Positions 18,420-30,120 of a DNA stretch of 64,000 nt are shown here, one piece after another. This DNA is from Jeotgalibacillus malaysiensis (GTDB lineage: Bacteria > Bacillota > Bacilli > Bacillales > Jeotgalibacillaceae). Made by a program: the position numbers and the translations under genes. Where the stretch lies: positions 1,410,501 to 1,474,500 of the forward strand of contig CP009416.1 of the NCBI GenBank assembly GCA_000818095.1, read 5' to 3'. The notes beneath the pieces were generated by a model, which was not told where the DNA came from, ran no database searches, and was given only the letters and a program-made list of their open reading frames with translations. Positions within the stretch are counted from its first letter, which is position 1; the number at the start of each line of letters is the position of its first letter.

Positions 18420-18697
18420 ACGTTAAATCATTGATGAGGTTAAAGTATACAGCAAGCGGCATTTACAGAGAGCCGGGATAGGTGGAACCCGGTATTGCCA
18501 GCTGTATATGACATCCCCTCGGAGTGGAACACTGAAATCTTTCAGTAGGTGTTCACGGACAATTTGTTCGTTAACAAAGAACAGTCTAACTGTTCATGAG
18601 GCAGCATTTGCTGTGAAGTAGGGTGGTACCATGAAAAGTCTTTCATCCCTATACAAAGGATCACGTATCTATTTGTATGGGATTGAAAGACTTTTTT
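18420..18697 (+). promoter_or_regulatory. T-box leader upstream of ilvB (probably tRNA-Leu)
   Basis: Stem I arms include ATACAGC (18447-18453) and GCTGTAT (18501-18507). Distal-loop bases GGTGGAAC and an AGAGA motif are present. A CTC triplet (18518-18520) is followed by GGAGTGG, pointing to a leucine specifier; an ATC at 18513 is a weaker alternative. The T-box AGGGTGGTACC is at 18620-18630, and its TGGT would pair with an uncharged ACCA end. The terminator (18634-18697) pairs AAAAGTCTTTC with GAAAGACTTTT, then T. A weak promoter (TTAACT, 18 bases, TATACG) may precede it. Confidence 0.92.
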
Positions 18698-18734
18698 ATA
18701 TGTCAATAAAAGGAATTAAAGGAGGCATGTTTCA

Positions 18735-20474
18735 ATGAGTGTGCAAGTTAATACGAAACAGGCAGAAGCACTTGGCGGTGATGTAGAGAAGCAGGCGGTT
18801 CAGGGAGCAGATATATTTATCCAGTCACTTCAAAATGAAGGAGTGGAAATGATTTTTGGTTATCCGGGTGGCGCAGTACTGCCGATCTATGATGCGCTAT
18901 ATAAAAATCCAATTCCTCATATTCTTGCAAGACATGAGCAGGGAGCGATCCATGCAGCTGAAGGGTATGCGAGAGTGTCAGGAAGAACAGGCGTTGTCAT
19001 TGCAACGTCAGGTCCCGGAGCAACAAACCTTGTAACAGGAATAGCTGATGCCATGATGGATTCACTGCCGCTCGTTGTATTTACTGGACAGGTCGCCAGT
19101 GCAGTGATCGGAACAGACGCATTCCAGGAAGCTGACATTGTTGGCATCACACAGCCGATCACAAAACACAATTATCAGGTAAAGGATGTAAATGATCTGC
19201 CGAGAATCATTCATGAGGCATTTCATATCGCATCAACCGGGAGACCGGGGCCTGTATTGGTAGATATCCCAAAAAATGTGTCTAATGAGATCTTTACGAT
19301 GGCAGAAGTAAAGCAAACTGAAGTGAACCTGCCAGGTTATCAGCCGACAACTACACCAAATTTTCTGCAGATTCAGAAAGTAGCACAGGCGATTCAAAAA
19401 GCGAAGAAACCACTTGTTCTTGCAGGAGCAGGTGTACTGCACGCAGGAGCTGCTGAAGAGCTGACAGCTTTTATAGAACAAACTGGTATTCCAGTGACAA
19501 ATACACTCCTGGGCCTCGGCACAATTCACGGAGAACATAAACAGTTCCTTGGTATGGCCGGTATGCACGGCACATATGCAGCGAACATGGCAATCTGTGA
19601 ATGTGACTGTCTCATTAATATCGGTGCAAGATTCGATGACAGGCTGACAGGGAACCTTGAACACTTCGCACCGAATGCGCAGGTCATTCATATTGATATC
19701 GATCCTGCAGAAATCGGAAAAAACGTACCGACCGACATCCCGATTGTCGCAGATGCCAAAGAAGCTTTGCAGGCACTGTTAAAGCTTGGTGTAAGTGCTG
19801 AAGGGCTTGAAGAGTGGACAGCCCATTTAGATGGCATGAAAGAGGAGTATCCATTGCAATACAAAAAGCAGGAAGAAGGAATCTTACCTCAGGAAGCGAT
19901 CGAGATGATCCATAAGCACACTCGTGGTGATGCGATCGTAACAACCGATGTCGGACAGCATCAGATGTGGGCAGCACAGTATTACAAATTCAATCATCCT
20001 GATCACTGGGTAACATCTGGAGGCCTTGGCACAATGGGATTCGGATTCCCGGCAGCTATTGGCGCTCAGCTTGCTAAGCCGAAAGAAACAGTTGTTGCAA
20101 TTACAGGTGACGGAGGGTTCCAGATGACACTGCAGGAGCTTTCACTGCTGCAGGAAAGTCAGATCCCGGTAAAAGTAGTTATTCTCAATAATCAGTGTCT
20201 TGGAATGGTCAGACAGTGGCAGCAGACATTCTATCAGGAAAGATATTCAGAATCACTGATGCCATCGCAGCCTGATTTTGTAAAACTAGCCGAGGCTTAT
20301 AATCTTGAAGGCTATAAAGTAACAACAGTTGAAGAGGCAGATGAAGTATTCGAAAAAGCATTGAACTCAAATAAACCGGTGCTGATCGATTGCAGAGTAA
20401 AACAGATTGAAAATGTATATCCAATGGTTGCACCAGGTAAAGGGTTGCATGAAATGATAGGGGTGAAACCATGA
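18735..20474 (+). CDS. ilvB: Acetolactate synthase, large subunit
   Basis: TPP-, FAD- and Mg-dependent enzyme condensing pyruvate (or pyruvate and 2-oxobutyrate). Three-domain TPP enzyme of 579 residues: [17 protein letters not shown] (catalytic Glu) near residue 60, a central FAD-binding domain, and the C-terminal TPP motif [12 protein letters not shown] ... [23 protein letters not shown] ribosome binding site. Its last bases overlap the ilvH start (ATGA), implying translational coupling. Confidence 0.97.
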   Translation: MSVQVNTKQAEALGGDVEKQAVQGADIFIQSLQNEGVEMIFGYPGGAVLPIYDALYKNPIPHILARHEQGAIHAAEGYARVSGRTGVVIATSGPGATNLVTGIADAMMDSLPLVVFTGQVASAVIGTDAFQEADIVGITQPITKHNYQVKDVNDLPRIIHEAFHIASTGRPGPVLVDIPKNVSNEIFTMAEVKQTEVNLPGYQPTTTPNFLQIQKVAQAIQKAKKPLVLAGAGVLHAGAAEELTAFIEQTGIPVTNTLLGLGTIHGEHKQFLGMAGMHGTYAANMAICECDCLINIGARFDDRLTGNLEHFAPNAQVIHIDIDPAEIGKNVPTDIPIVADAKEALQALLKLGVSAEGLEEWTAHLDGMKEEYPLQYKKQEEGILPQEAIEMIHKHTRGDAIVTTDVGQHQMWAAQYYKFNHPDHWVTSGGLGTMGFGFPAAIGAQLAKPKETVVAITGDGGFQMTLQELSLLQESQIPVKVVILNNQCLGMVRQWQQTFYQERYSESLMPSQPDFVKLAEAYNLEGYKVTTVEEADEVFEKALNSNKPVLIDCRVKQIENVYPMVAPGKGLHEMIGVKP

Positions 20475-20983
20475 AGCGAATCATCACAACAACCGTAATT
20501 AATCAAAGCGGCGTACTCAACCGGGTCACCGGGCTGCTGATGAAAAGACAGTTCAACATTGAAAGTATCACAGTCGGACACACTGAACAGCCTGGCATCT
20601 CAAAAATGACATTCGTTGTTCATGTAGAAGATCAGCGAAAGCTTGAGCAGCTTTTAAAACAGCTGCAAAAACAGATTGACGTACTGAAGGTAAACGATAT
20701 CTCAGATAAAGCAATCGTAACAAGAGAGCTAGCACTGATCAAAGTGCTCTCACCGCCGGCAGTCAGAAGTGAGATCACAAGCATCATTGAACCATTCAGA
20801 GCAACTGTCATTGATATGAGTAAAAACGTCATTACGGTTCAAGTAACAGGTGATCCTGAAAAGGTTGAAGCATTCATTGACTTAGTCAGACCATACGGCA
20901 TCAAAGAAATGACCAGAACAGGCGCTACAGCCTTTGTCAGAGAAAACCAAAAAACACCATCCCAGCAATTATCGATTTTATAA
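20471..20983 (+). CDS. ilvH: Acetolactate synthase, small regulatory subunit
   Basis: Confers valine feedback control on IlvB. The N-terminal ACT domain is clear ([26 protein letters not shown]) and the C-terminal IlvH domain follows ([23 protein letters not shown]). 170 residues. Overlaps ilvB by 4 bases. A mobile repeat and a structured segment separate it from ilvC. Confidence 0.96.
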   Translation: MKRIITTTVINQSGVLNRVTGLLMKRQFNIESITVGHTEQPGISKMTFVVHVEDQRKLEQLLKQLQKQIDVLKVNDISDKAIVTRELALIKVLSPPAVRSEITSIIEPFRATVIDMSKNVITVQVTGDPEKVEAFIDLVRPYGIKEMTRTGATAFVRENQKTPSQQLSIL

Positions 20984-21016
20984 ATAATTGATTAACAATG
21001 TATTGATGGAAATTTT

Positions 21017-21225
21017 TAATCTTTAGCTATGTTAAAGCCCAATGTTGTTTTCGCACAGCTGATGATTGTAGCGTAAGGGGGCGACTCCAGCAGGAGAAGC
21101 GTGACAGATGAGACCCCGCAGGCGAAGCCGAGGAGGCGGGGATGGCGCCACAAAACGGCGCACCTGCTAAAAAGCGTCCCCCTGAAGCGGAAATCATCAG
21201 CCAACTTTAACAAAGCCTAATCTTT
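21017..21225 (+). repeat. 193-bp dispersed element inside the ilv-leu operon, 8-bp target duplication
   Basis: The element (21025-21217) starts AGCTATGTTAAAG, ends CTTTAACAAAGCC and is flanked by TAATCTTT direct repeats (21017-21024 and 21218-21225). It is about 90 percent or more alike by eye to the copy at 10329-10524. It lies 41 bases after ilvH and about 120 before ilvC. It codes for nothing convincing. Its GC-rich core can fold strongly in the operon transcript. Confidence 0.85.
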
Positions 21226-21239
21226 AAATGACTAATCCA

Positions 21240-21295
21240 GCTGAAGCTCACCGTCCGGGGGCAGGAAAGCGAAGTCCTCCACGGAGAGATTCAGC
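21240..21295 (+). other. Structured RNA segment upstream of ilvC
   Basis: GCTGAA (21240-21245) pairs with TTCAGC (21290-21295), CTC with GAG, CCGT with ACGG, and AGGA with TCCT, giving a long interrupted hairpin about 45 bases before ilvC. In B. subtilis the ilv-leu transcript is processed and the ilvC part is stabilised; this fold is a candidate for that role. It has no T tract and so is not a terminator. Confidence 0.45.
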
Positions 21296-21303
21296 GTTAA
21301 TGA

Positions 21304-23896
<2,593 letters not shown>

Positions 23897-23914
23897 CAAA
23901 GGGGAGGAATTATC

Positions 23915-25015
23915 ATGAAGAAAACAGTAGCAGTTCTACATGGAGACGGAGTTGGACAGGAAGTAACAGAGGCAGCAGTGAAGGTTCTCCAGTCAGTTGG
24001 CCGGAGATTTGACCACACGTTTGAGGTTAAAAAAGGACTGATTGGTGGAATTGCTATTGATGAAATGGGTGATCCTCTGCCAAAAGAAACACTTGATACA
24101 TGTGAAAAAAGTGACGCAGTTCTGCTTGGTGCAGTAGGCGGTCCGAAATGGGATCAAAATCCATCAGCACTTCGTCCGGAAAAAGGACTTCTTGGCATCA
24201 GAAAACACTTTGGATTATTCGCTAACCTGAGACCTGTAAAAGCAATCAAAGGGATGAGCGAAGCTTCACCGCTGAAAGATCACCTGTCAAAAGATGTTGA
24301 TATGATGATTGTCAGAGAATTGACAGGCGGACTTTATTTCGGCGAACCAAAACGAAAAAACCACAATGGAGCAGTTGATTCCCTTACTTATTCACGTGAG
24401 GAAATCGAGCGCATCGTTGAACAGGGGTTTGAGCTGGCACGCCTCAGAAAAGGAAAAGTAACATCTGTTGATAAAGCGAACGTGCTGGAAACAAGTAAGC
24501 TGTGGAGAGAAGTTGTAGAAGAGAAAAAGGCTCATTATCCTGATGTTGAGGTTGAACATCTACTGGTAGATGCAGCAGCAATGAAGCTGATCACACAGCC
24601 GGCTTCATTCGATGTTGTAGTAACGGAGAATCTGTTCGGAGATATTCTGAGTGATGAAGCATCCGTACTAACTGGATCACTCGGTATGCTACCTTCAGCA
24701 AGTATCCGTTCTGACGGCTTCGGACTATACGAACCAGTACACGGTTCAGCACCGGACATCGCAGGAATGAATATTGCCAATCCATCCGCAGCCATTCTGT
24801 CAGTCGCAATGATGCTTAAGTATTCATTCGGTATGGAAACAGAAGCCTCAGCAGTTGAAACGGCTGTATACAGCGTGTTTGATGATGGTTATTGTACAAC
24901 GGATGTCCAGAAAGCAGGGCACCGCGTACTAAGCACATCCGCTTTTGCTGATAAAGTTATTGAAGAGCTTGAAAGAGAACTGGTATCAGATCATATCTTG
25001 TCTGCTTATGTATAA
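23915..25015 (+). CDS. leuB: 3-isopropylmalate dehydrogenase
   Basis: NAD-dependent oxidative decarboxylase of leucine synthesis. Features: HGDGVGQEV, GAVGGPKWD, the isopropylmalate-specific helix ALRPEKGLLGIRKHFGLFAN, VRELTGGLYFGEPK, and EPVHGSAPDIAGMNIANPSA. 366 residues. GGGGAGG ribosome binding site. In operon order leuA-leuB-leuC-leuD. Confidence 0.97.
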   Translation: MKKTVAVLHGDGVGQEVTEAAVKVLQSVGRRFDHTFEVKKGLIGGIAIDEMGDPLPKETLDTCEKSDAVLLGAVGGPKWDQNPSALRPEKGLLGIRKHFGLFANLRPVKAIKGMSEASPLKDHLSKDVDMMIVRELTGGLYFGEPKRKNHNGAVDSLTYSREEIERIVEQGFELARLRKGKVTSVDKANVLETSKLWREVVEEKKAHYPDVEVEHLLVDAAAMKLITQPASFDVVVTENLFGDILSDEASVLTGSLGMLPSASIRSDGFGLYEPVHGSAPDIAGMNIANPSAAILSVAMMLKYSFGMETEASAVETAVYSVFDDGYCTTDVQKAGHRVLSTSAFADKVIEELERELVSDHILSAYV

Positions 25016-25034
25016 GTGAGGAGGGAACAGTCTT

Positions 25035-26438
25035 ATGGCGAAGACGATTATTGAAAAAGTTTGGAATGACCATGTTGTATATGAAGAAGAAAGTAAACCC
25101 GACCTTCTCTATATTGACCTGCACCTGATTCACGAGGTTACCTCACCGCAGGCATTTGAAGGTTTGAGGCTAAAAGGCAGGAAAGTCAGAAGACCGGATC
25201 TCAGCTTCGCCACGATGGACCATAATGTCCCTACTAAAAACCGTGAAGTCATAAAGGATCCGGTATCAAAACAGCAAATGAATACGCTGGCTGATAACTG
25301 TAAGGAATTCGGTATTCCGCTTGCACACATGCATCATCCGGATCAGGGGATTGTACATGTCATCGGACCGGAACTCGGACTTACTCAGCCGGGTAAAACG
25401 ATTGTATGTGGTGATAGCCACACGTCAACGCATGGCGCATTCGGTGCACTGGCATTTGGTATTGGAACAAGTGAAGTTGAGCACGTGCTATCTACTCAGA
25501 CACTGTGGCAGTCCAAGCCTAAAACAATGGAAATCAGAGTAGAAGGTGAGCTTGGTTTTGGTGTAACAGCTAAAGACGTAATTTTGGCGATCATTTCAAA
25601 ATTCGGTGTAGATGCAGGAACAGGCTATGTTGTAGAGTACACTGGTGATGCGATCAGAAAGATGTCAATGGAAGAGCGCATGACAGTCTGCAACATGTCA
25701 ATTGAAGCGGGTGCACGTGCGGGATTAATCAGTCCGGATGAAACAACTGCTGAATTTTTAAAGAGCCGTGCACACGTACCGGCTGAAAGATATGAAGAAC
25801 TTAAGCAGAAATGGCTCAGCTACGCATCAGATGAAGGTGCTAAGTATGATAAAACATTGACGATTCACGCTGATGAAATCGAGCCATTTGTGACATGGGG
25901 TACAAATCCTTCCATGGGATCCGGTATCTCAGCTACTGTCCCAAGAGCTGAAGATTTCACAACGCAATCGAAAAAAGAAGAGCTGAAGCAGGCACTCAAC
26001 TATATGGACCTTTCAGAGGGGATGCCAATTACTGATATTGAAGTACAGCATGTGTTTATTGGGTCATGTACAAACTCCCGTATCGGTGACTTGAGAGCAG
26101 CTGCAAAAGTGATTGAAGGTAAAAAAGTACATGAAAATGTAACAGCGATTGTCGTACCTGGTTCTTTTACAGTGAAAATGAAAGCTGAGCAAGAAGGACT
26201 CGACCAGGTCTTTAAAGATGCAGGATTTGAGTGGCGTGAATCCGGCTGCAGTATGTGTCTTGCGATGAATGATGACATTGTGCCAGCTGGCGAACGCTGC
26301 GCATCAACATCCAACCGTAATTTTGAAGGCAGACAGGGAGCAGGCTCAAGAACGCACCTTGTCAGTCCTGCAATGGCCGCTGCAGCAGCAGTTGAAGGTA
26401 AATTTACAGATGTAAGAAAGCTTCAAGTACATGCATAA
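25035..26438 (+). CDS. leuC: 3-isopropylmalate dehydratase, large subunit
   Basis: Aconitase-family enzyme with a [4Fe-4S] cluster that interconverts 2- and 3-isopropylmalate. Seen: [27 protein letters not shown], the cluster cysteines in IGSCTNSR and [10 protein letters not shown], and [16 protein letters not shown]. 467 residues. GAGGAGGG ribosome binding site. Works with LeuD, encoded next. Confidence 0.97.
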   Translation: MAKTIIEKVWNDHVVYEEESKPDLLYIDLHLIHEVTSPQAFEGLRLKGRKVRRPDLSFATMDHNVPTKNREVIKDPVSKQQMNTLADNCKEFGIPLAHMHHPDQGIVHVIGPELGLTQPGKTIVCGDSHTSTHGAFGALAFGIGTSEVEHVLSTQTLWQSKPKTMEIRVEGELGFGVTAKDVILAIISKFGVDAGTGYVVEYTGDAIRKMSMEERMTVCNMSIEAGARAGLISPDETTAEFLKSRAHVPAERYEELKQKWLSYASDEGAKYDKTLTIHADEIEPFVTWGTNPSMGSGISATVPRAEDFTTQSKKEELKQALNYMDLSEGMPITDIEVQHVFIGSCTNSRIGDLRAAAKVIEGKKVHENVTAIVVPGSFTVKMKAEQEGLDQVFKDAGFEWRESGCSMCLAMNDDIVPAGERCASTSNRNFEGRQGAGSRTHLVSPAMAAAAAVEGKFTDVRKLQVHA

Positions 26439-26450
26439 GGAGGGGAATTG

Positions 26451-27023
26451 ATGGAACCGGTAAAAAAGTTATCAAGTAATATTACACCACTTGACCGGAT
26501 CAACGTAGATACCGATCAGATTATACCAAAGCAGTTTTTAAAAAGAATCGAGCGTACCGGATTTGGTCAGTTTCTCTTTTATGGCTGGCGCTTTAATGAA
26601 GACGGCACACCAAACCAGGAGTTTATACTGAATCACCCTGCTTACAAGGGGGCAGAAATTCTTGCTGCAGGTGACAACTTCGGCTGCGGCTCTTCAAGAG
26701 AACATGCTCCCTGGGCACTTCAGGACTATGGTTTTAAAGTAATTATTGCACCATCTTTTGCAGATATTTTCTATAATAACTGTGTGAAAAACGGAATTCT
26801 TGCCATCAGACTTGAAGAAGCAGATCAGATCATCCAGGCAGGAAAAGAGGGGAAGTCAGCAACAGTCGATCTTGAATCACAGACAGTACAGTGTGACGGA
26901 AAGACATGGCATTTTGACATTGACCCTTACTGGAAACAGATGCTTTTAAATGGGTGGGATGAAATTTCGATTACATTCCAGTACGAAGATGCTATTAAGA
27001 AATATGAAGAATCGCATGTCTAA
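26451..27023 (+). CDS. leuD: 3-isopropylmalate dehydratase, small subunit
   Basis: Swivel domain of isopropylmalate isomerase. Motifs: [36 protein letters not shown] and [17 protein letters not shown]. 190 residues from ATG 26451, which has GGAGGGG at good spacing (a TTG just upstream is also in frame). Followed at once by the ilvA region. Confidence 0.96.
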   Translation: MEPVKKLSSNITPLDRINVDTDQIIPKQFLKRIERTGFGQFLFYGWRFNEDGTPNQEFILNHPAYKGAEILAAGDNFGCGSSREHAPWALQDYGFKVIIAPSFADIFYNNCVKNGILAIRLEEADQIIQAGKEGKSATVDLESQTVQCDGKTWHFDIDPYWKQMLLNGWDEISITFQYEDAIKKYEESHV

Positions 27024-27146
27024 TTACAATGAGAGGATGATCAACTTGGGAATTTCTATAACACGAGCGCATTATTCGACGCAGCAGAAGAACTAAGCAG
27101 TTATGTACACAGAACGCCATGCAAACAGTCTGAAACACTGAATAAA

Positions 27147-28043
27147 ATGACTGGACAGCAGGTATGGATGAAGCTTGAAAACCTTCAGAAAACAGGATCA
27201 TTTAAAGTCCGCGGAGCAATGAATAAAGTATCTTCATTGACAGAGCTTGAATGTAAAAGGGGTATCATCGCAGCATCAGCAGGCAACCATGCCCAGGGCG
27301 TTGCACTTGCGGGTCAGAAAAAAGGGGTGGATGTGACGATCTTTATGCCGCATTTAACGCCAGACGCAAAAGTAAATGCAACCCGTGAATATGGTGCTGA
27401 AGTGGTGCTGACTGGCGAATCATTTGATGAAGCTTATGCAGCGGCCTGCAAAAAACAGGAAGAAACAGGTGCGGTATTTATTCATCCGTTTGATGATTTG
27501 AAAATCATTGAAGGGCAGGCAACAGCTGCAATTGAAATGCTGCAGCAGTGTCCTCATCTTGAAAGAGTATTTGTACCGGCAGGCGGAGGTGGATTGCTTG
27601 CAGGAACTGCGCTTGCAGTAAAGGCTTTAAAGCCGTCTGTTAAAGTAATCGGTGTCCAGTCTGCATCAGCACCTGCCATTGCAGCTTCATTCTTCGGACA
27701 GTCCAGCAGTGACGTGCCATTTTTACCGACTATTGCTGAAGGAATCAAGGTCAAATCACCTGGAAGACTGACAACTTCCATCATTAATAAGTATGTTGAT
27801 GATATGGTTACAGTAACTGAAGGTGAGATTGCAAAAGCTATCCTGTTTATGCTTGAAAGAGAAAAGATGATGGTGGAAGGAGCAGGTGCAGCAGGAATCG
27901 CAGCGCTTCTCAGTAATACATTATCTTATTCAGGTCAGACGGGCGTTATTGTGAGCGGCGGAAATTTTGATGCAGCTAAACTCGGCAAGTGTATTGAATT
28001 GGCCGGGGAAGTGAAGGAGCCTAAGCGCAAGTTGATTATTTAA
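27147..28043 (+). CDS. ilvA: Threonine dehydratase without regulatory domain; 5' end frameshifted or truncated
   Basis: PLP fold-type II enzyme that makes 2-oxobutyrate for isoleucine. The PLP lysine is in GSFKVRGAMNK, then AGNHAQGVA and the phosphate loop PAGGGGLLAG. It ends near the fold's end with no ACT-like regulatory domain. Family similarity continues upstream of 27147 in the same frame (SALFDAAEELSSYVHRTP) to about 27048, but no start codon exists there. The only start near the ribosome binding site (GAGAGG, ATG 27037) is in another frame and would join with one added base near 27049. So either a one-base deletion occurred or translation starts at 27147, losing about 33 residues. Confidence 0.8.
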   Translation: MTGQQVWMKLENLQKTGSFKVRGAMNKVSSLTELECKRGIIAASAGNHAQGVALAGQKKGVDVTIFMPHLTPDAKVNATREYGAEVVLTGESFDEAYAAACKKQEETGAVFIHPFDDLKIIEGQATAAIEMLQQCPHLERVFVPAGGGGLLAGTALAVKALKPSVKVIGVQSASAPAIAASFFGQSSSDVPFLPTIAEGIKVKSPGRLTTSIINKYVDDMVTVTEGEIAKAILFMLEREKMMVEGAGAAGIAALLSNTLSYSGQTGVIVSGGNFDAAKLGKCIELAGEVKEPKRKLII

Positions 28044-28047
28044 CGTA

Positions 28048-28085
28048 TTAAGAGCCTGAGACAAAAAGTTGTCTCAGGCTCTTAA
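28048..28085 (+). terminator. Hairpin at the end of the ilv-leu operon (recurring type)
   Basis: TTAAGAGCCTGAGACAA and TTGTCTCAGGCTCTTAA form a 17-bp perfect stem with an AAAG loop. There is little T tract. The AGCCTGAGACA stem recurs at 49539 and 58017. Confidence 0.75.
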
Positions 28086-28215
28086 TCGTTTCGCTGCGCT
28101 TCAGGCGGACGCTTTCCGGACGGAGGTTGCTGAGCCTCCTCAGGCTTCGCCTTGCGGGGTCTCAGCTTCCTTCTATTCGTCCCGGAGTCGCCGCCTTACG
28201 CTTCGCTACACTTTA
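28086..28215 (+). repeat. Core-type Bacillaceae intergenic repeat
   Basis: GC-rich block with imperfect inverted ends (TCGCTGCGCTTCAGGCGGAC and, at the other end, GCCGCCTTACGCTTCGCTAC). It shares the GAGCCTCCTCAGGCTTCGCC ... GCGGGGTCTC core with the elements at 10329 and 21025 but lacks their GTTAAAG ends. Such repeats are common between genes in Bacillaceae. No gene in 28086-28261. Confidence 0.75.
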
Positions 28216-28261
28216 ATTACAAAAAAACCTCTGTTAAAGCTTACTAATTCAATGTAATAGT

Positions 28262-28465
28262 TTAAAATTCTTTTTCAATTTTTCTTGAACTTTTATATTG
28301 CTTAAAATTGCCGGTAGCGATCCGTTTTTTTGTTTTACTCTCTATACGTGTATTACACTCATCGCATAAATAAGTGTGAATCGGCCGGTTGCGGAGCTTT
28401 TTGGCAAGCGGACTGAAATCCTCAATTGATTCAATTTTATCGCATAAAAAACATTTTACTCTCAT
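28262..28465 (-). CDS. ylaI: YlaI, small zinc-ribbon-like protein
   Basis: 67 residues with two CxxC pairs (VKCFLCDK at the N-terminus and YLCDECNTRI near 33) that could bind zinc, and a very basic C-terminal tail. RNRPIHTYLC is characteristic of B. subtilis YlaI (DUF2197). AAGGAG ribosome binding site. Function unknown. Confidence 0.85.
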   Translation of the reverse strand: MRVKCFLCDKIESIEDFSPLAKKLRNRPIHTYLCDECNTRIESKTKKRIATGNFKQYKSSRKIEKEF

Positions 28466-28576
28466 GACAAAGCTCCTTTTTATCTATACTGGTAAAACCA
28501 TTATAACATGTAGAAGGCAGGAACTGTTAAGGGAAGAAGAACTGCTGTATAATAAGTCAAAAAAGGGAGTGGTTAT

Positions 28577-29032
28577 GTGGCGAACAGAGTTGAGGATCAC
28601 TTAACACCTGGCTTATACGAGGAATTTTTACATGAACGGTTTGTTCAGCTTGCAACAGTTGATGCGCAAAGCGGCGGAACAAACGTTGCATCATTGTCAT
28701 GGGTTCATGCAAAAGATGAATCAACACTTTTATTTGCAGTGGATCATCGTTCAAGAATCATCCAGAATATCGAAAAACAGCCGCTTTGTTCACTCTCAAT
28801 TATTGCAGGAGGAAGCACTTATTCAATCAGCGGAAACGCACATGTCGTTGGTCAATCTTCAGCTGATGTGCCAGTAGGGCTGTCAATTATCCGCCTTGAT
28901 ATTGACGAGGTGCGTGATGTGATGTTTTATGGAGCAAAGATTGTAACAGAACCTGCATTTGCAAAAACGTATGATGAACAGGCTGCAAGAAACCTTGATG
29001 AACAGGTAATGGAAGAGTTAAAAAAGCACTGA
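28577..29032 (+). CDS. Pyridoxamine 5'-phosphate oxidase-like FMN-binding protein (YlaL-like)
   Basis: 151 residues with the split-barrel pattern of the PNPOx-like family: FVQLATVDAQSGGTNVASLSW, then STLLFAVDHRSRIIQNIEKQPLCSLSII and STYSISGNAHVVG. GTG start after GGGAG. Its place between ylaI and ylaN corresponds to B. subtilis ylaL. The family may bind FMN or heme; the substrate is unknown. Confidence 0.7.
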   Translation: MANRVEDHLTPGLYEEFLHERFVQLATVDAQSGGTNVASLSWVHAKDESTLLFAVDHRSRIIQNIEKQPLCSLSIIAGGSTYSISGNAHVVGQSSADVPVGLSIIRLDIDEVRDVMFYGAKIVTEPAFAKTYDEQAARNLDEQVMEELKKH

Positions 29033-29053
29033 TCGGTGATCAGTGCTTTTTTA

Positions 29054-29554
29054 TCAGGACAGCGTAATTTTCCTAACATGCTTAATCGGATGATCTCTGT
29101 TTGAGCCATCCTCAAATAGAATATGAACCGGACCATCCTCGCGAAGCGGTTTACCTTCTTTTGAGAAGGCCATGATTAATTCACCTGCTTCTTCGATTGA
29201 AAATGAATGTACCCCTTCAGAAGTTGAGATCATCACTTTCTCTGCGCCTTCTTCCGGCTCGGCGTTCTGAATAAACGGTTTCATTTTAATGCCGAATGTT
29301 CCATTTAACAGCTTTTCCTTTTCATAGCGCTTTTTCGTTTTTGAAGCAGGCTTTGGAATCTCAGCCCCTTCTTTAATTTCTTTAGAAAAATGCTCTGCTA
29401 CAGCTTTAGAGTATTGCTCTATTTCATCTATTTCCACACGTTCTTCATCAAAGTAAGTAGTCAGATCAATTTTTCTTTCATCAAAAATCCATACACTCGG
29501 ATCGATCGTAAGCTGAAATTTAACACGTCCTGTGATTGGTATAATATCGCTCAT
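29054..29554 (-). CDS. Conserved Bacillales protein of unknown function
   Basis: 166-residue soluble protein with start MSDIIPITGRVKFQLTIDPSVW, a charged helical middle and a C-terminal half ending in EDGPVHILFEDGSNRDHPIK. Similar proteins are sometimes labelled peptidyl-prolyl isomerase, but I see no cyclophilin, FKBP or parvulin signature. AAGGGGG ribosome binding site. Convergent with the ylaL-like gene and divergent from ylaN. I cannot assign a function. Confidence 0.7.
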   Translation of the reverse strand: MSDIIPITGRVKFQLTIDPSVWIFDERKIDLTTYFDEERVEIDEIEQYSKAVAEHFSKEIKEGAEIPKPASKTKKRYEKEKLLNGTFGIKMKPFIQNAEPEEGAEKVMISTSEGVHSFSIEEAGELIMAFSKEGKPLREDGPVHILFEDGSNRDHPIKHVRKITLS

Positions 29555-29645
29555 TATTATATCCCCCTTTATCTATGTCTTGAGTATACATTGGATTTGT
29601 AAATGTGTCACATTTCAGAAACGTGTAAAAGCGGCGAGTCACTGC

Positions 29646-29674
29646 TTGCATTTTTAGCAATAAAACGCTACACT
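29646..29674 (+). promoter_or_regulatory. Promoter of ylaN
   Basis: TTGCAT (29646-29651), a 17-base spacer and TACACT (29669-29674), giving a start near 29681 and a leader of about 50 bases. Confidence 0.55.
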
Positions 29675-29731
29675 TTAGGTTAAGCAGATATGATGTATTG
29701 CACGAATAATGAATGGATTGGGGGGATCAGT

Positions 29732-30013
29732 GTGACATCAGAAATGAAGATTGATCATCGTGAAAAAGCATATGAGCTTTTACGTAAAGATGCCGAAAAA
29801 ATAGCGCAGCTAATCAAAGTTCAAATGGATAACTTAACGATGCCCCAGTGTCCATTGTATGAAGAGGTATTAGATACGCAAATGTTTGGGTTATCCCGTG
29901 AAATAGAATTCGCCGTCAGGCTCGGGCTAGTGGATGAAGTGGATGGAAAGACATTATTAGACTCACTTGAACAAGAAATGTCTGCACTCCATGAAGCTTT
30001 CACCAATAAATAA
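29732..30013 (+). CDS. ylaN: YlaN family protein
   Basis: 93-residue helical protein, highly conserved in Firmicutes: [20 protein letters not shown], then [21 protein letters not shown]. subtilis YlaN was reported essential under some conditions, and work in Staphylococcus points to an iron(II)-binding partner of Fur. I use GTG 29732, which follows GGGGGG; an upstream ATG (29690) adds unconserved residues. It precedes ftsW but is separated by a terminator. Confidence 0.9.
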   Translation: MTSEMKIDHREKAYELLRKDAEKIAQLIKVQMDNLTMPQCPLYEEVLDTQMFGLSREIEFAVRLGLVDEVDGKTLLDSLEQEMSALHEAFTNK

Positions 30014-30020
30014 CTTAACC

Positions 30021-30057
30021 ACTCAAACAAACTTTTCAGATTGTTTGAGTTTTTTTA
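30021..30057 (+). terminator. Terminator of ylaN
   Basis: ACTCAAACAA and TTGTTTGAGT with a 10-base loop, followed by seven T. Confidence 0.85.
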
Positions 30058-30120
30058 TATCAAAAAAAGAGGATTTTACACATTTCCTGTTGAATAAATA
30101 TACAGATGGGACTGATAAGG

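Noticed and set aside
18382-18734. Isoleucine (ATC) specifier for the T-box
   Set aside because: ATC at 18513-18515 is followed by C and is farther from GGAGTGG; CTC followed directly by GGAGTGG fits the usual layout better.
28069-28257. 62-codon frame over the core repeat after ilvA
   Set aside because: Lies wholly in a terminator and the GC-rich intergenic repeat; such frames are often mis-annotated as proteins.
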